DNA from: Chitinophaga pinensis
GTDB taxonomy: Bacteria > Bacteroidota > Bacteroidia > Chitinophagales > Chitinophagaceae
Length of the DNA stretch: 47,464 nucleotides
Direction of reading: 5' to 3'
NCBI GenBank assembly: GCA_945865295.1
Contig: CAMBDE010000008.1
Span: 1 to 47,464, forward strand
The notes below the pieces were generated by a model. It saw only the letters and a program-made list of their open reading frames with translations. It searched no databases and was not told where the DNA came from. Shown here in pieces: positions 1 to 8,715 of this stretch (positions are counted from its first letter, which is position 1; each line of letters begins with the position of its first letter). The position numbers were made by a program, and so were the translations under genes.

Positions 1-660
1 AGGGTTCCATCCGCCCCATCCTCCAAATCCGCCATAACCGCCAAACCCGCCGAATCCACCACCCCAGAAAGGATCGTATCCAAATCCGCCGAATCCTCCA
101 CCAAATCCACCACCCCAGAAAGGGTCATATCCAAATGCACCAGCCCAGAATGGATCATATCCAAACCCGCCAAATCCTCCATATCCTCCATATCCTCCAT
201 AATAGCCAGCCCATCCAATACGATTGCTCCAGAATGGATCCCATCCACCGTATCCAAATCCTCCAAATCCGCCGTATCCTCCAAATCCTCCGAACCCACC
301 ATAACCCATGCCAAAGCCAACTCTAAAACTAGGGTTGTTCCAATAGCCAAAATCGTCGATGCTTGACCAACGGTTTCTGTTCGCCACTTTTAATCTTAAA
401 TAGCGGTCGTCTTGGTAGTTTTGGTAATCTTGGTATTCGGCTTCTTCTGAAGCTTCAACTTCGTCCGAATTATTTCTAGTAGCTGTTTTTGTGTTTGTTT
501 CCGCCTCTTTAGAAGGTGTAAAATATAGATCGTCCGTTGCAGCAGTCGTAGTTTGTTGTAAACTCGTACAGCTGGTTAAGAAAAAACTACAAGCCATTAA
601 TAGAACGATGGCGTTGAACCCAATGAGGGATAGGTTGCGTTGCTTTTTCATGTTGTTCAT
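1..660 (-). CDS. Gly/Tyr/Phe-Trp repeat lipoprotein, 3' end outside the window
   Basis: The reading frame is open on the minus strand from an ATG at 658-660 to the window edge (220 codons, no stop). The N-terminus is a lipoprotein signal peptide: a basic start, a hydrophobic stretch, then a lipobox ending FLTSC with Cys31 (LLMAC with Cys24 is an alternative). A polar, acidic segment follows, rich in Glu, Asp, Gln and Tyr. From about residue 115 the chain becomes a low-complexity array of GGFGGYGG units with at least four GYDPFWGG-like modules. I do not recognise a function. Such Gly-aromatic lipoproteins are plausibly surface-exposed or structural, but that is inference. ATG at 649-651 is a second possible start. 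The gene is divergent from proS. Confidence 0.75.
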   Translation of the reverse strand, partial: MNNMKKQRNLSLIGFNAIVLLMACSFFLTSCTSLQQTTTAATDDLYFTPSKEAETNTKTATRNNSDEVEASEEAEYQDYQNYQDDRYLRLKVANRNRWSSIDDFGYWNNPSFRVGFGMGYGGFGGFGGYGGFGGFGYGGWDPFWSNRIGWAGYYGGYGGYGGFGGFGYDPFWAGAFGYDPFWGGGFGGGFGGFGYDPFWGGGFGGFGGYGGFGGWGGWNP

Positions 661-785
661 TTTTTGGTTTTAATATGCCCCTGATTTTGCATACATTTGA
701 CATCCTAAAGGTAACAAAGTTTAAAACATAGAACGTTAATAGTAAAGGTTTTGTTACAATTTAAAATGTTAAGAATTTTCAGAAA

Positions 786-2264
786 ATGGCAAAGGAACTA
801 ACTACAAGACAACAGGACTATTCACAGTGGTATAATGACCTCGTTTTAAAGGGGTCACTTGCAGATTATAGTGCAGTAAGAGGCTGTATGGTGATTAAGC
901 CATATGGTTATGCATTATGGGAAAATATGCAAGCAACATTAGACAAAATGTTTAAGGATACAGGGCATGAGAATGCCTATTTCCCCTTGTTTGTGCCAAA
1001 GTCTTTATTTGAGGCTGAGGAAAAAAACGCAGAAGGCTTTGCAAAAGAGTGTGCGATTGTGACCCATTACAGATTAAAAACAGATCCAAACAATAAAGGC
1101 AAGCTGATGGTGGACCCAGAGGCAAAGCTAGAAGAGGAGTTGATTGTACGTCCTACAAGTGAAGCCATTATTTGGAATACCTATAAAACTTGGATTCAAT
1201 CTTATCGTGATTTGCCAATTCTGGTGAACCAATGGGCCAACGTAGTAAGATGGGAAATGAGAACAAGGTTGTTTTTAAGAACTGCAGAATTTTTATGGCA
1301 GGAAGGACATACTGCACATGCTACTAAGGAGGAAGCAATTGAAGAAACTTTAAAAATGCTAGATGTCTACGCCGATTTTGCAGAAAATTGGATGGCGATG
1401 CCAGTGATTAAAGGTGTGAAAACGCCGAACGAAAGATTCGCTGGTGCAGAAGACACTTATTGCATTGAGGCTTTGATGCAGGATGGTAAAGCATTGCAAG
1501 CGGGGACTTCACATTTCTTAGGACAAAATTTTGCAAAAGCATTTGATGTAAAATTTAGTGATAAGAACAATACTTTAGATTATGTATGGGCCACTTCTTG
1601 GGGTGTGAGTACAAGATTGATTGGTGGATTGGTGATGACACATAGTGATGATGAAGGTTTGGTTTTACCGCCACGTATTGCGCCAGTGCAAGTGGTGATT
1701 GTACCTATTTTTAAAGGTGAAGAACAAAAAGCTTTATTGGATGAAAAAGTACACGCTATGGTAGCATCTTTCAAAGCTGCTGGTATTCGTGTGAAGTATG
1801 ATGATTCTGATAACCAAAGACCAGGCTGGAAATTTGCAGAATACGAATTAAAAGGAGTACCCGTAAGAATTGCAGTGGGTCCGCGCGATTTAGAAAATAA
1901 TCAAGTAGAAATAGCACGTCGTGATACCAAAGAAAAAACGACCGTGTCGATGGATGGCATTACTGAAACAGTGTCACAATTGTTATTGGATATACAATCT
2001 AATTTATTCAATCGCGCAAAAAAATACAGAGACGAACACATTACAAAAGTGGATAGCTGGGATGATTTTATTGCAACTCTAGATACCAAGGCAGGATTTG
2101 TTTCTGCACATTGGGATGGTACTTCAGAAACCGAAGATAAAATAAAGGAAATGACCAAGGCAACCATTCGTTGTATTCCATTGAACAATGAGCAAGAAGC
2201 AGGAACTTGTATTTTGACAGGACAACCTTCTACACAAAGAGTTTTATTTGCTCGTGCTTACTAG
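786..2264 (+). CDS. proS: Prolyl-tRNA synthetase
   Basis: This cytoplasmic class II aminoacyl-tRNA synthetase charges tRNA-Pro with proline using ATP. The 492-residue length and sequence fit the archaeal/eukaryotic-like ProRS form that lacks the large editing insertion of the E. coli type. Visible signatures are RPTSE (residues 122-126), the class II motif 2 region [15 protein letters not shown] (155-169) followed by WQEGHTAH, and the [10 protein letters not shown] segment (240-249) near the proline pocket. The ATG at 786 is preceded by an A-rich stretch without a Shine-Dalgarno sequence, which is usual for this phylum. truB starts 11 bases downstream, so the two are probably cotranscribed. 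Confidence 0.96.
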   Translation: MAKELTTRQQDYSQWYNDLVLKGSLADYSAVRGCMVIKPYGYALWENMQATLDKMFKDTGHENAYFPLFVPKSLFEAEEKNAEGFAKECAIVTHYRLKTDPNNKGKLMVDPEAKLEEELIVRPTSEAIIWNTYKTWIQSYRDLPILVNQWANVVRWEMRTRLFLRTAEFLWQEGHTAHATKEEAIEETLKMLDVYADFAENWMAMPVIKGVKTPNERFAGAEDTYCIEALMQDGKALQAGTSHFLGQNFAKAFDVKFSDKNNTLDYVWATSWGVSTRLIGGLVMTHSDDEGLVLPPRIAPVQVVIVPIFKGEEQKALLDEKVHAMVASFKAAGIRVKYDDSDNQRPGWKFAEYELKGVPVRIAVGPRDLENNQVEIARRDTKEKTTVSMDGITETVSQLLLDIQSNLFNRAKKYRDEHITKVDSWDDFIATLDTKAGFVSAHWDGTSETEDKIKEMTKATIRCIPLNNEQEAGTCILTGQPSTQRVLFARAY

Positions 2265-2275
2265 TTTTAAGTAAC

Positions 2276-2980
2276 ATGAAACAGAAGCCCATCCCTCCAG
2301 CACTCAGTCCTTATTTAGAGGGCAAGGTCTTGTTGATTGATAAGCCATTGAAATGGACTTCTTTTGACATGGTGAAGAAAGTAAGGTGGATGACAAAAAT
2401 CATGAAAGTAGGACATGCAGGTACATTAGATCCATTGGCAACTGGCTTATTGATTATCTGCACAGGAAAATATACAAAGCAGATCAATGATTATATGGGC
2501 ATGACAAAAGAATACACTGGTAGTTTGGTATTGGGCGCCACAACTGCATCTTATGATTTAGAACAGGAGCCTGAAAATTTTAAATCTATAGAAGCGATTA
2601 CGGAATTGGCAGTTCAAGAGGCGACAAAACAATTCATTGGTACTATTTTACAAATGCCTCCACAACATTCTGCGATCAAAAAAGATGGCAAAAGATTGTA
2701 TGAGTCTGCTCGTCAAGGGATCGAAGTAAAAGTAGATCCAAGACAAATCACCATCGAACAATTTGAAATCACAAAAATTGATTTACCTAATATTGAATTT
2801 AGGGTCCTATGTTCAACAGGTACTTATATTAGAAGCTTGGTGCATGATTTTGGACAAGCACTTGGTGTGGGTGCTTATATGAGTGGATTAAGAAGAACAA
2901 AGATTGGGACATTCCATGTTCAGGATGCCATGCAGTGGGAGGATCTTGAAAAAGAAATTACTACTTTATTAGAAGGGTAA
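2276..2980 (+). CDS. truB: tRNA pseudouridine(55) synthase TruB
   Basis: TruB isomerises U55 of the T-arm in tRNAs to pseudouridine. The ATG at 2276 gives 234 residues. The frame is open further upstream to 2207, but that stretch lies inside proS and does not resemble TruB. The hallmark GHAGTLDPLATG is at residues 46-57, with catalytic Asp52. The KPLKWTSFD motif comes before it, and STGTYIRSLVHDFG in the C-terminal half is the other family signature. The 3' end overlaps the convergent TamL-like gene by 12 bases. Confidence 0.95.
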   Translation: MKQKPIPPALSPYLEGKVLLIDKPLKWTSFDMVKKVRWMTKIMKVGHAGTLDPLATGLLIICTGKYTKQINDYMGMTKEYTGSLVLGATTASYDLEQEPENFKSIEAITELAVQEATKQFIGTILQMPPQHSAIKKDGKRLYESARQGIEVKVDPRQITIEQFEITKIDLPNIEFRVLCSTGTYIRSLVHDFGQALGVGAYMSGLRRTKIGTFHVQDAMQWEDLEKEITTLLEG

Positions 2981-5353
2981 TCCAATTCCAAATTGCCATG
3001 CATAGTTGTTTACCTTAATCCCATTGGGTTTAATTTCATTCCATTTAATATCACTCAAATTCAACCAGCCATTGTTATCTTGTCGAGTAGGGTCTTTCAT
3101 CTTTAAGGCGTAGTCAATTCTGATAATAAAATAATCAAAGTCCATGCGCAATCCAGTTCCTACACCAATTGCAAGATCTTTGTACAATCGATCTAATTTA
3201 AATCCTGCATTGATGTCATTTCCTAAATCCCTTGTGTTCCAAATATTACCAATATCTGTAAAAAGGGCAGACCCAATTTTGTAAGACCCAAGTTGTAAAA
3301 ATGTAAATCGGTATTCAAAATTGGCCTCTAATTGCAGGTCTCCAAATCGATCGAAATTTTGACTTGATGCACTCGTATCATAAAAAGTTGAACTACCTAA
3401 TCCTAGTTGTCTTAAGCCCCAAGCGCGCATACTATAAGGTCCTCCAGCTGTAAATTGTTTAAAGAATGGCAATTGTCCACTCAGCCTTGAATTGTTACTA
3501 TAGTTATTTCCCCATCCACCCATTATTCTCCAAGCAATTTCTGAATTGTCGTACTTATAGGTAGACCTGTATTCTGCTTCTAATTTTAAATAACGATAAA
3601 AATTATTTGTTAATTTTTGTGAAAGTCCAAGTAATCCACCGGCTTCTTCGATACCCAAACGTAAATATTCTTGTTGACGTGGATGTTTGGAAGAATTACC
3701 AATATTGGTATAGCTTAAGGATTGACTCACAATATTGCCCTCGTTAAATGAAGACCTTAAAAATGGATTTAAAATCAATAAACTATCTAGTTTAGAGAAC
3801 TTATTTAATAAGTATAGTTCAATATTCAATGGACGATAGTTGATGACTTGTTGTTTGCTATTTTTATTTTTTTTCCACTCATACCCCCAATTGGTGGTGA
3901 AAGATCTTAATTGGTAGAAGTCCAGACGGTCCATATAGGAACCATAAATAGAGAAGTTTGATTTAACATTTTGATTTGCCTTGGCTTCTTTTTTTACAAA
4001 TGGGATGATTAAATTAGGGAAGCTATAAGTTTGACCCACATTCCACAATAAGGTTTGTGCTAGATTGCCTCCACTATTTAAGTTTAATTCCACACCTAGT
4101 CTAAGACTCGTGATAGAAGGGATTGCTTTTCGTTGAACGTTCTTGTCTCTATAGGTTAGATTGGTGGATAGACCCAATAAATTACCTGAACCAAGTTGTG
4201 CTGTATTTCTACTACCCTCAATATCAAAATTGATACTTCTTCTAGGATTTGGAACTAAAAAATAATGAAGATACACGCTATCATTGACCATAGTGGTTCT
4301 TCCATCTACCTGTTGCCATGCACCAAGACTATTAAAATTATTGAGTGTTTGGTAATAGCTGGATTCATTAAATAGACTGCCTTTTTGAATGAAAGCTTGT
4401 TCTTTAAACAGCGCAGATTTAAATTTTGGAATGGTATAAAGATGTACAAGATCATTCAATGTATCTCTTTTTAATGGAGGGTTGATGAGTAAACTGTCTG
4501 GGATATCTAATACAGCTATGTCGCTATAAAACAATTGTTGACCAATACTATATTGCTTTGTGATGTCTTTTGTTAGGTTTCTTAATTGGACACTAATTTT
4601 CCAACTCGGATTTTGATTTTTCTTTTCCTTTGCTTCGGTAATCTGTGTAATTTGACTGAGTGGATCAAGTTCTAAGATCATTAAGGAAGCATCGATTGTA
4701 TCTACTTCTGCAAATATTTTTTCTTTGGTAAAATTAAAAAATCCGTTCGATCTAAATAAAGCAACCAATCTATCTAATTCATTATTGATGACTTCATTGG
4801 AAAAAGCTTGTCCCTTTTTTAAGTAACTATTTTGACTATTATTTAAAGCGATATTTTGTAAAATAGGATCTGATAACTGATAGTTGATGCTATCTAGTAA
4901 AGTTTTTTTATTGAGTTCAACTTCCATAGTGAGAGTTGTTCTCCATTCTTGTTTGATTGTATCTGTCCTAATAATGGGTGTCAAAATAGGGTGATAGTAG
5001 CCCTCTGATGCTAAAAAGTTGGACATGTATTGTATGCTCCTAGTCATCCTTTCAGGCTGGTAACTTTGAGGCTTAATGATGGTATTGAAAATACCATATT
5101 GTCGAATTTTGAGCACTTTGATACTATCATCCCAATAATTATCCAATGCAATAGAGAGTTCCTTGGCATTTTGCTTTGTGGTGGCGTCTTTGACGATGAT
5201 TTTATTATTGTAAATGAACTCCTTTTCCTTTGGGTAATTGCGTACAATAGCCATTTTTAAATCTGCACAGCTACTTAAAAAAAATAAAAGGCTGAATAGA
5301 CTCAAACTTGATGAGAATCGAATAATTTTAACTTTCCCTAAATGCATACGCAT
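2969..5353 (-). CDS. TamL-like lipidated BamA/TamA-family outer-membrane protein
   Basis: This is a predicted outer-membrane assembly protein of the Omp85 family (about 794 aa from the ATG at 5351-5353; ATG 5345-5347 is also possible). The N-terminus has a hydrophobic signal ending FFLSSC, a lipobox with Cys29, which fits the lipid-anchored TamL subtype known from Bacteroidota rather than classical BamA. POTRA-like sequence follows (roughly residues 60-330). The C-terminal half carries barrel-type alternating strands, GGPYSMRAWGLRQLG (the conserved Omp85 (V/I)RG(F/Y) region) and a terminal aromatic ending GIGLPF. A TamB partner is not in the window. Its start codon bases are shared with the divergent methyltransferase gene, and its 3' end overlaps truB. 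Confidence 0.85.
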   Translation of the reverse strand: MRMHLGKVKIIRFSSSLSLFSLLFFLSSCADLKMAIVRNYPKEKEFIYNNKIIVKDATTKQNAKELSIALDNYWDDSIKVLKIRQYGIFNTIIKPQSYQPERMTRSIQYMSNFLASEGYYHPILTPIIRTDTIKQEWRTTLTMEVELNKKTLLDSINYQLSDPILQNIALNNSQNSYLKKGQAFSNEVINNELDRLVALFRSNGFFNFTKEKIFAEVDTIDASLMILELDPLSQITQITEAKEKKNQNPSWKISVQLRNLTKDITKQYSIGQQLFYSDIAVLDIPDSLLINPPLKRDTLNDLVHLYTIPKFKSALFKEQAFIQKGSLFNESSYYQTLNNFNSLGAWQQVDGRTTMVNDSVYLHYFLVPNPRRSINFDIEGSRNTAQLGSGNLLGLSTNLTYRDKNVQRKAIPSITSLRLGVELNLNSGGNLAQTLLWNVGQTYSFPNLIIPFVKKEAKANQNVKSNFSIYGSYMDRLDFYQLRSFTTNWGYEWKKNKNSKQQVINYRPLNIELYLLNKFSKLDSLLILNPFLRSSFNEGNIVSQSLSYTNIGNSSKHPRQQEYLRLGIEEAGGLLGLSQKLTNNFYRYLKLEAEYRSTYKYDNSEIAWRIMGGWGNNYSNNSRLSGQLPFFKQFTAGGPYSMRAWGLRQLGLGSSTFYDTSASSQNFDRFGDLQLEANFEYRFTFLQLGSYKIGSALFTDIGNIWNTRDLGNDINAGFKLDRLYKDLAIGVGTGLRMDFDYFIIRIDYALKMKDPTRQDNNGWLNLSDIKWNEIKPNGIKVNNYAWQFGIGLPF

Positions 5354-6077
5354 GATCAATAAGAATGAGCTCAAATATATCCAATCTTTCGCCCATAAAA
5401 AACATTGGGCAGAAGAATCTGTCTTTATCCTAGAAGGGCCTAAGATGATGGAAGAGCTCATGGCTTCAGAATGGGTGATTCGACAAGCATATGCAACAAA
5501 AGAATGGATCCAAGCGCAACCATTTAAACCACATTATGTAACCGAGGTAGCCGATTTTGAATTAGATAAATTGACCCAATTACAAAAGGCCAATCAAGTA
5601 TTGGCATTGGTGGAGAAAAAGCAAGTCAATGTACCACTAAAGTTAAAGGGCAAATTAACCCTACTGCTAGATGGCATTCAAGACCCAGGAAATTTAGGCA
5701 CCATCATCCGAACTGCGGACTGGTTTGGCTTAGAACAAATTGTTGTAAGTACTGATACTGCAAGTTGCTATAATCCAAAAGTGGTTCAAAGCACAATGGG
5801 TAGTATTTTAAGAGTAGAAGTAATTGTGGCGGATTTGGCCGAGCTAATTCAATCTTCCAAGATGCCTATTTATGGTGCAGTGCTTGAAGGAAATGCGATA
5901 CAAACTTCTGAATTGGCTAAGGAAGGAATCTTATTAATTGGGAACGAATCTAAAGGCATTCGATCCCCGCTTTTAGAAATGATTACCCATCCAATTACCA
6001 TTCCAAAATATGGTGCTGCTGAATCCTTAAATGCTGCGGTAGCCACTGGAATTATTTTAGCTAAATGGCAACATTAG
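5352..6077 (+). CDS. TrmH/SpoU-family RNA 2'-O-methyltransferase
   Basis: This is a predicted SAM-dependent ribose methyltransferase with a trefoil-knot SPOUT fold acting on rRNA or tRNA. The ATG at 5352 gives 241 residues; upstream in-frame sequence belongs to the opposite-strand lipoprotein signal. All three SpoU motifs are visible: NLGTIIRTADWFG (motif 1), LIGNESKGI (motif 2) and IPKYGAAESLNAAVATGI (motif 3, the knot and SAM loop). The N-terminal part resembles the SpoU substrate-binding domain (EGPKMMEELM). The exact target nucleotide cannot be read from the sequence. It is convergent with the permease gene, with a 4-base overlap (TTAG). Confidence 0.9.
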   Translation: MINKNELKYIQSFAHKKHWAEESVFILEGPKMMEELMASEWVIRQAYATKEWIQAQPFKPHYVTEVADFELDKLTQLQKANQVLALVEKKQVNVPLKLKGKLTLLLDGIQDPGNLGTIIRTADWFGLEQIVVSTDTASCYNPKVVQSTMGSILRVEVIVADLAELIQSSKMPIYGAVLEGNAIQTSELAKEGILLIGNESKGIRSPLLEMITHPITIPKYGAAESLNAAVATGIILAKWQH

Positions 6078-7261
6078 TCAAATCGAATTGCTTTGGCAGG
6101 ACTGATTTTTTTAACCCAAATGGTGGGCAAAAGAAAAGATAAGTAACAGACGAGGGCTGTTCCAACAACCACACCAATGACTTGCAATGGCTGAATCTGA
6201 ATAGGAAGGGTATCTATTAAATAAGCAGACTCGTCTAATTGTACCCACTGAAATTTTAATTGTAGCAATGAAAGTCCAAGGCCAATCAAGAGGCCAAGTC
6301 CAATACCAATCCATGCAATAAAACTTGCTTGATACAGAAATACTTTTTGAATCATAGCATGTGTTGCGCCCATTGCATTCAAACTACCAATCATTGGAAT
6401 GCGTTCCAATAATAAGATTAATAAACATGTGATCAAATTCACAACCGCTATCAATAGCATAATGATAATTGTGATGTTTCTATTGATATTTTGAACTTGT
6501 ATCCAATCAAAAAGTTGAGGATAAAGATTAGCACTTGCACTGTTCACCCAATTATCAGGCAATATGGATTGAATTTCATTTTGGGTTTCGGTAATTTTAC
6601 TTAAGTCCTTTAAATTAATTTGATAGCCACTAATTGCTGCAGGAGTTTGAATCATTTGCTGCAATAATTGAATATCAACAAATACATTTTTTAGATCGTA
6701 TTCTTCGATACCAGAATGGAATAGACCTACCACCTTTAATTTTCTTTCTTGCACCTGATTATTTTGAAAAAAATAAAGGCTTACTTGGTCGCCAATAACC
6801 ATCTTTAATTTAGTAGCAATATTTTTTGAGAGGACAATTTCTTTGGAGGGGGATTGGTCACTTCTTTGAATCAATCTTCCTTGTATTAAATTAGGGATAC
6901 TGGTAAAATCAGCAATGCCTTTTGCATTGAGGCCTTCTATCTCCACATCCTTAGCAAGTATCATAGTTTGGTTCAAAAAGGCCGAAACGGATTGGATATT
7001 CGAAATCCTTTTAATTTTTGTAGTAACCTGCGAATCATCATTGATGTTAGCGCCATTGATAGCACTAATTTGAATATGTCCCCAGAAGGCGTATAATTTA
7101 CTGCTAATGGTTGACTGGAATCCATTCACGATTGAAAAAGTCAATAAAATTGCAGCCACGCTAATTGCAGTTGCCGCGATAGATAGCCTTACTATAAATC
7201 GGGTATAGTTTTTTTGTTTGTAAAAACTAATTCTTTTAGCTATTTCAAAAGCGGTATTCAA
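6074..7261 (-). CDS. FtsX/LolC-type ABC transporter permease
   Basis: This 395-residue inner-membrane protein has the LolC/LolE (MacB-like) layout. One N-terminal membrane segment (about residues 25-48) is followed by a large periplasmic MacB_PCD domain (about 50-265). Three C-terminal membrane segments follow (about 268-290, 312-335 and 358-382), with the FtsX-typical motif RIPMIGSLNAMGATHAMI between them. The family extracts lipoproteins from the inner membrane or transmits force to periplasmic partners, powered by a separate ATPase, which is not adjacent here. A lipoprotein-releasing role is the usual annotation but is inference. Confidence 0.85.
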   Translation of the reverse strand: MNTAFEIAKRISFYKQKNYTRFIVRLSIAATAISVAAILLTFSIVNGFQSTISSKLYAFWGHIQISAINGANINDDSQVTTKIKRISNIQSVSAFLNQTMILAKDVEIEGLNAKGIADFTSIPNLIQGRLIQRSDQSPSKEIVLSKNIATKLKMVIGDQVSLYFFQNNQVQERKLKVVGLFHSGIEEYDLKNVFVDIQLLQQMIQTPAAISGYQINLKDLSKITETQNEIQSILPDNWVNSASANLYPQLFDWIQVQNINRNITIIIMLLIAVVNLITCLLILLLERIPMIGSLNAMGATHAMIQKVFLYQASFIAWIGIGLGLLIGLGLSLLQLKFQWVQLDESAYLIDTLPIQIQPLQVIGVVVGTALVCYLSFLLPTIWVKKISPAKAIRFD

Positions 7262-7289
7262 CTGTTAATTTTAATCAAATCTAGTTTTT

Positions 7290-7297
7290 TATCTTTA
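7290..7297 (+). promoter_or_regulatory. Candidate -7 element for SRP RNA
   Basis: TATCTTTA differs by one base from the Bacteroidota -7 consensus TAnnTTTG and lies about 50 bases before the conserved SRP RNA core. No clear TTG -33 box is seen at the usual spacing, so this is a weak call. Confidence 0.25.
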
Positions 7298-7344
7298 AAA
7301 TGGGGTTCTCTACTTAGGAAAAACGGTCCGATTTTACTACCTTC

Positions 7345-7447
7345 GTTCCGGCAGGTCTTACACGACCAGCTCCTGCTGAACCTCCCCAGGGTAGGAATAC
7401 AGCAAGGATAGGCGGTTGAGCGGTGCGATGTGAGTAGCCTGCCACTT
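7345..7447 (+). ncRNA. ffs: Signal recognition particle RNA (small bacterial type)
   Basis: The sequence carries the conserved apical part of bacterial SRP RNA that binds Ffh. A GGAA tetraloop (7394-7397) closes a GTA/TAC stem (7391-7393 with 7398-7400). It is flanked by CAGG on the 5' side and AGCAAGG on the 3' side, the symmetric and asymmetric internal loops of domain IV. The outer helix is visible as GGCAGG (7350-7355) pairing with CCTGCC (7438-7443), and CTTACA (7357-7362) pairing with TGTGAG (7429-7434). The exact 5' and 3' ends are approximate. A T-run begins at 7446, within the downstream inverted repeat. With Ffh this RNA targets nascent membrane proteins. Confidence 0.92.
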
Positions 7448-7473
7448 TTTTATATTTTATATGAAAAAGTGGC
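7441..7473 (+). terminator. Inverted repeat at the 3' end of SRP RNA
   Basis: A perfect 10-base inverted repeat (GCCACTTTTT at 7441-7450, AAAAAGTGGC at 7464-7473) brackets a short AT-rich loop. Its left arm is also the 3' strand of the SRP RNA outer helix. It could end or process the SRP transcript. The T-run is inside the arm rather than after the stem, so it is not a textbook intrinsic terminator. Confidence 0.45.
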
Positions 7474-7500
7474 CTTAATTTTAAACTATAAACCTACCAT

Positions 7501-8151
7501 ATGAAATTTTTTATTGACACAGGAAATTTAGCGCAAATTAAAGAAGCCAATGATTTAGGCATCTTAGATGGTGTAACAACCAATCCATCCTTAATGGCTC
7601 AAGTGGGTGTAAAAGGGGAGGAAGCAATTGCAGCGCATTATAAAGCGATATGTGAATTAGTAGAAGGTGATATTAGTGCGGAAGTTTTGTCTACAGACTT
7701 TGCGACGATGGTAGAAGAAGGTAAAAAATTAGCTGCCATTCATAAAAATATTGTGGTGAAAGTGCCGATGATTAAAGACGGTATTAAAGCCATCAAGTGG
7801 TTTACAGACAATGGTATCCGTACCAATTGTACATTGATTTTCTCTGCAGGCCAAGCGATCTTAGCTGCTAAAGCAGGTGCAACTTATGTCTCTCCATTTA
7901 TTGGAAGAATCGATGATAGTTCTTGGGATGGGATGGAATTAATCGGTCAAATTCGTCATATATACGACATACAAGGTTTTCAAACACAAATATTAGCGGC
8001 ATCTATTCGAAACGCTTTACACATTGTAAAAGCTGCAGAAGCTGGAGCAGATGTTTGTACTTGTCCATTGGATTCAATTTTAGGTTTATTGAAACATCCA
8101 TTAACGGATATTGGACTAGCAAAATTTTTGGAAGACGCTAAGAAGATGTAA
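7501..8151 (+). CDS. Transaldolase / fructose-6-phosphate aldolase (TalC-MipB family)
   Basis: This is a 216-residue (beta/alpha)8 enzyme of the short transaldolase subfamily. It forms a Schiff base through a lysine and transfers dihydroxyacetone units in the pentose phosphate pathway, or cleaves fructose 6-phosphate. The Schiff-base Lys87 lies in VVKVPM (85-90). TTNPS (26-30) and TNCTLIFSAGQAILAAKAGATYVSPFIGR are family signatures. Length matches the TalC/FSA group (about 215-220). Sequence alone does not settle transaldolase versus FSA specificity. The SRP RNA lies upstream and a long imperfect palindrome directly downstream. Confidence 0.92.
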   Translation: MKFFIDTGNLAQIKEANDLGILDGVTTNPSLMAQVGVKGEEAIAAHYKAICELVEGDISAEVLSTDFATMVEEGKKLAAIHKNIVVKVPMIKDGIKAIKWFTDNGIRTNCTLIFSAGQAILAAKAGATYVSPFIGRIDDSSWDGMELIGQIRHIYDIQGFQTQILAASIRNALHIVKAAEAGADVCTCPLDSILGLLKHPLTDIGLAKFLEDAKKM

Positions 8152-8159
8152 TTTTAAGT

Positions 8160-8205
8160 AGAACAAAATCGATTATAAGCTATTTTTATAATAGGTTTGT
8201 GTTCT
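8160..8205. repeat. 46-base imperfect palindrome after the transaldolase gene
   Basis: The arms AGAACA (8160-8165) and TGTTCT (8200-8205) bracket inner complementary AT-rich arms (ATTATA and TATAAT). The element fills almost the whole gap between the transaldolase stop and the next start. It may be the transaldolase terminator, or a relic of the rearrangement that left the two truncated genes beyond it. Confidence 0.4.
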
Positions 8206-8715
8206 ATGTATGCTACAATCTCGTTTTCAATCACCTTACTAGGCATATTTTCAATCTTTGAACTTTCAAAAGGCAACCAAAAATTTAGCCTTTTAAAGTA
8301 TTACATCCTTGCTAGGTTAATCATTATTACTGCTGGAAGTGGATTAGATTACTTAGGCTTTTCTGTTTATGAGCTTCCCTTATATAAAGAAATATTTAAG
8401 TTTACTGCCCTATTGGTGACAGTGAACTTACTTTTTTTAATTGTACAGAAAAGAATTCCAAAACAAGTTATTTGGGTAGAAATATTTTTCGTCACATTTT
8501 TTATTATTGAGCTATTTTTTGGAATAGAGACACCTATCATAAAACAAGGCGTACTTCAAAATAAACCAATTCTTTTTCATCAAATTTTCTACGGGTTATA
8601 TGCTTTTCTTGGTTCGGCCGCACTTTTTTATAATACATATTATTTATTTGTAGCAAAGAAAACACAAGTTAACTTGTATGAATTAAAAATTAAAAAATGG
8701 GTTGGGTTTTATTGA
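8206..8715 (+). CDS. Membrane protein fragment, probably 3'-truncated multi-TM sensor
   Basis: From the ATG at 8206 this encodes about 169 residues with five hydrophobic membrane segments separated by short basic loops (KGNQK, QKR, AKK). A TTG at 8197 is an alternative start. It then stops after LYELKIKKWVGFY, the kind of cytoplasmic-loop sequence that normally leads into further membrane helices and an output domain. I infer that it is the N-terminal part of a multi-pass sensor whose 3' half has been lost. The next frame begins inside its last codons and belongs to an unrelated protein. No catalytic motif is present, and whether it is expressed is unknown. Confidence 0.55.
   Translation: MYATISFSITLLGIFSIFELSKGNQKFSLLKYYILARLIIITAGSGLDYLGFSVYELPLYKEIFKFTALLVTVNLLFLIVQKRIPKQVIWVEIFFVTFFIIELFFGIETPIIKQGVLQNKPILFHQIFYGLYAFLGSAALFYNTYYLFVAKKTQVNLYELKIKKWVGFY

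Noticed and set aside
135..326. Plus-strand open frame rich in His, Gln and Ile
   Set aside because: It is the antisense shadow of the Gly-rich repeats of the minus-strand lipoprotein.
2207..2275. N-terminal extension of the TruB frame
   Set aside because: It overlaps proS and does not resemble TruB; the ATG at 2276 fits the family.
8191..8205. TTG start at 8197 for the membrane protein fragment
   Set aside because: An ATG three codons later gives a normal start to the first membrane segment, and the TTG lies in the palindrome.
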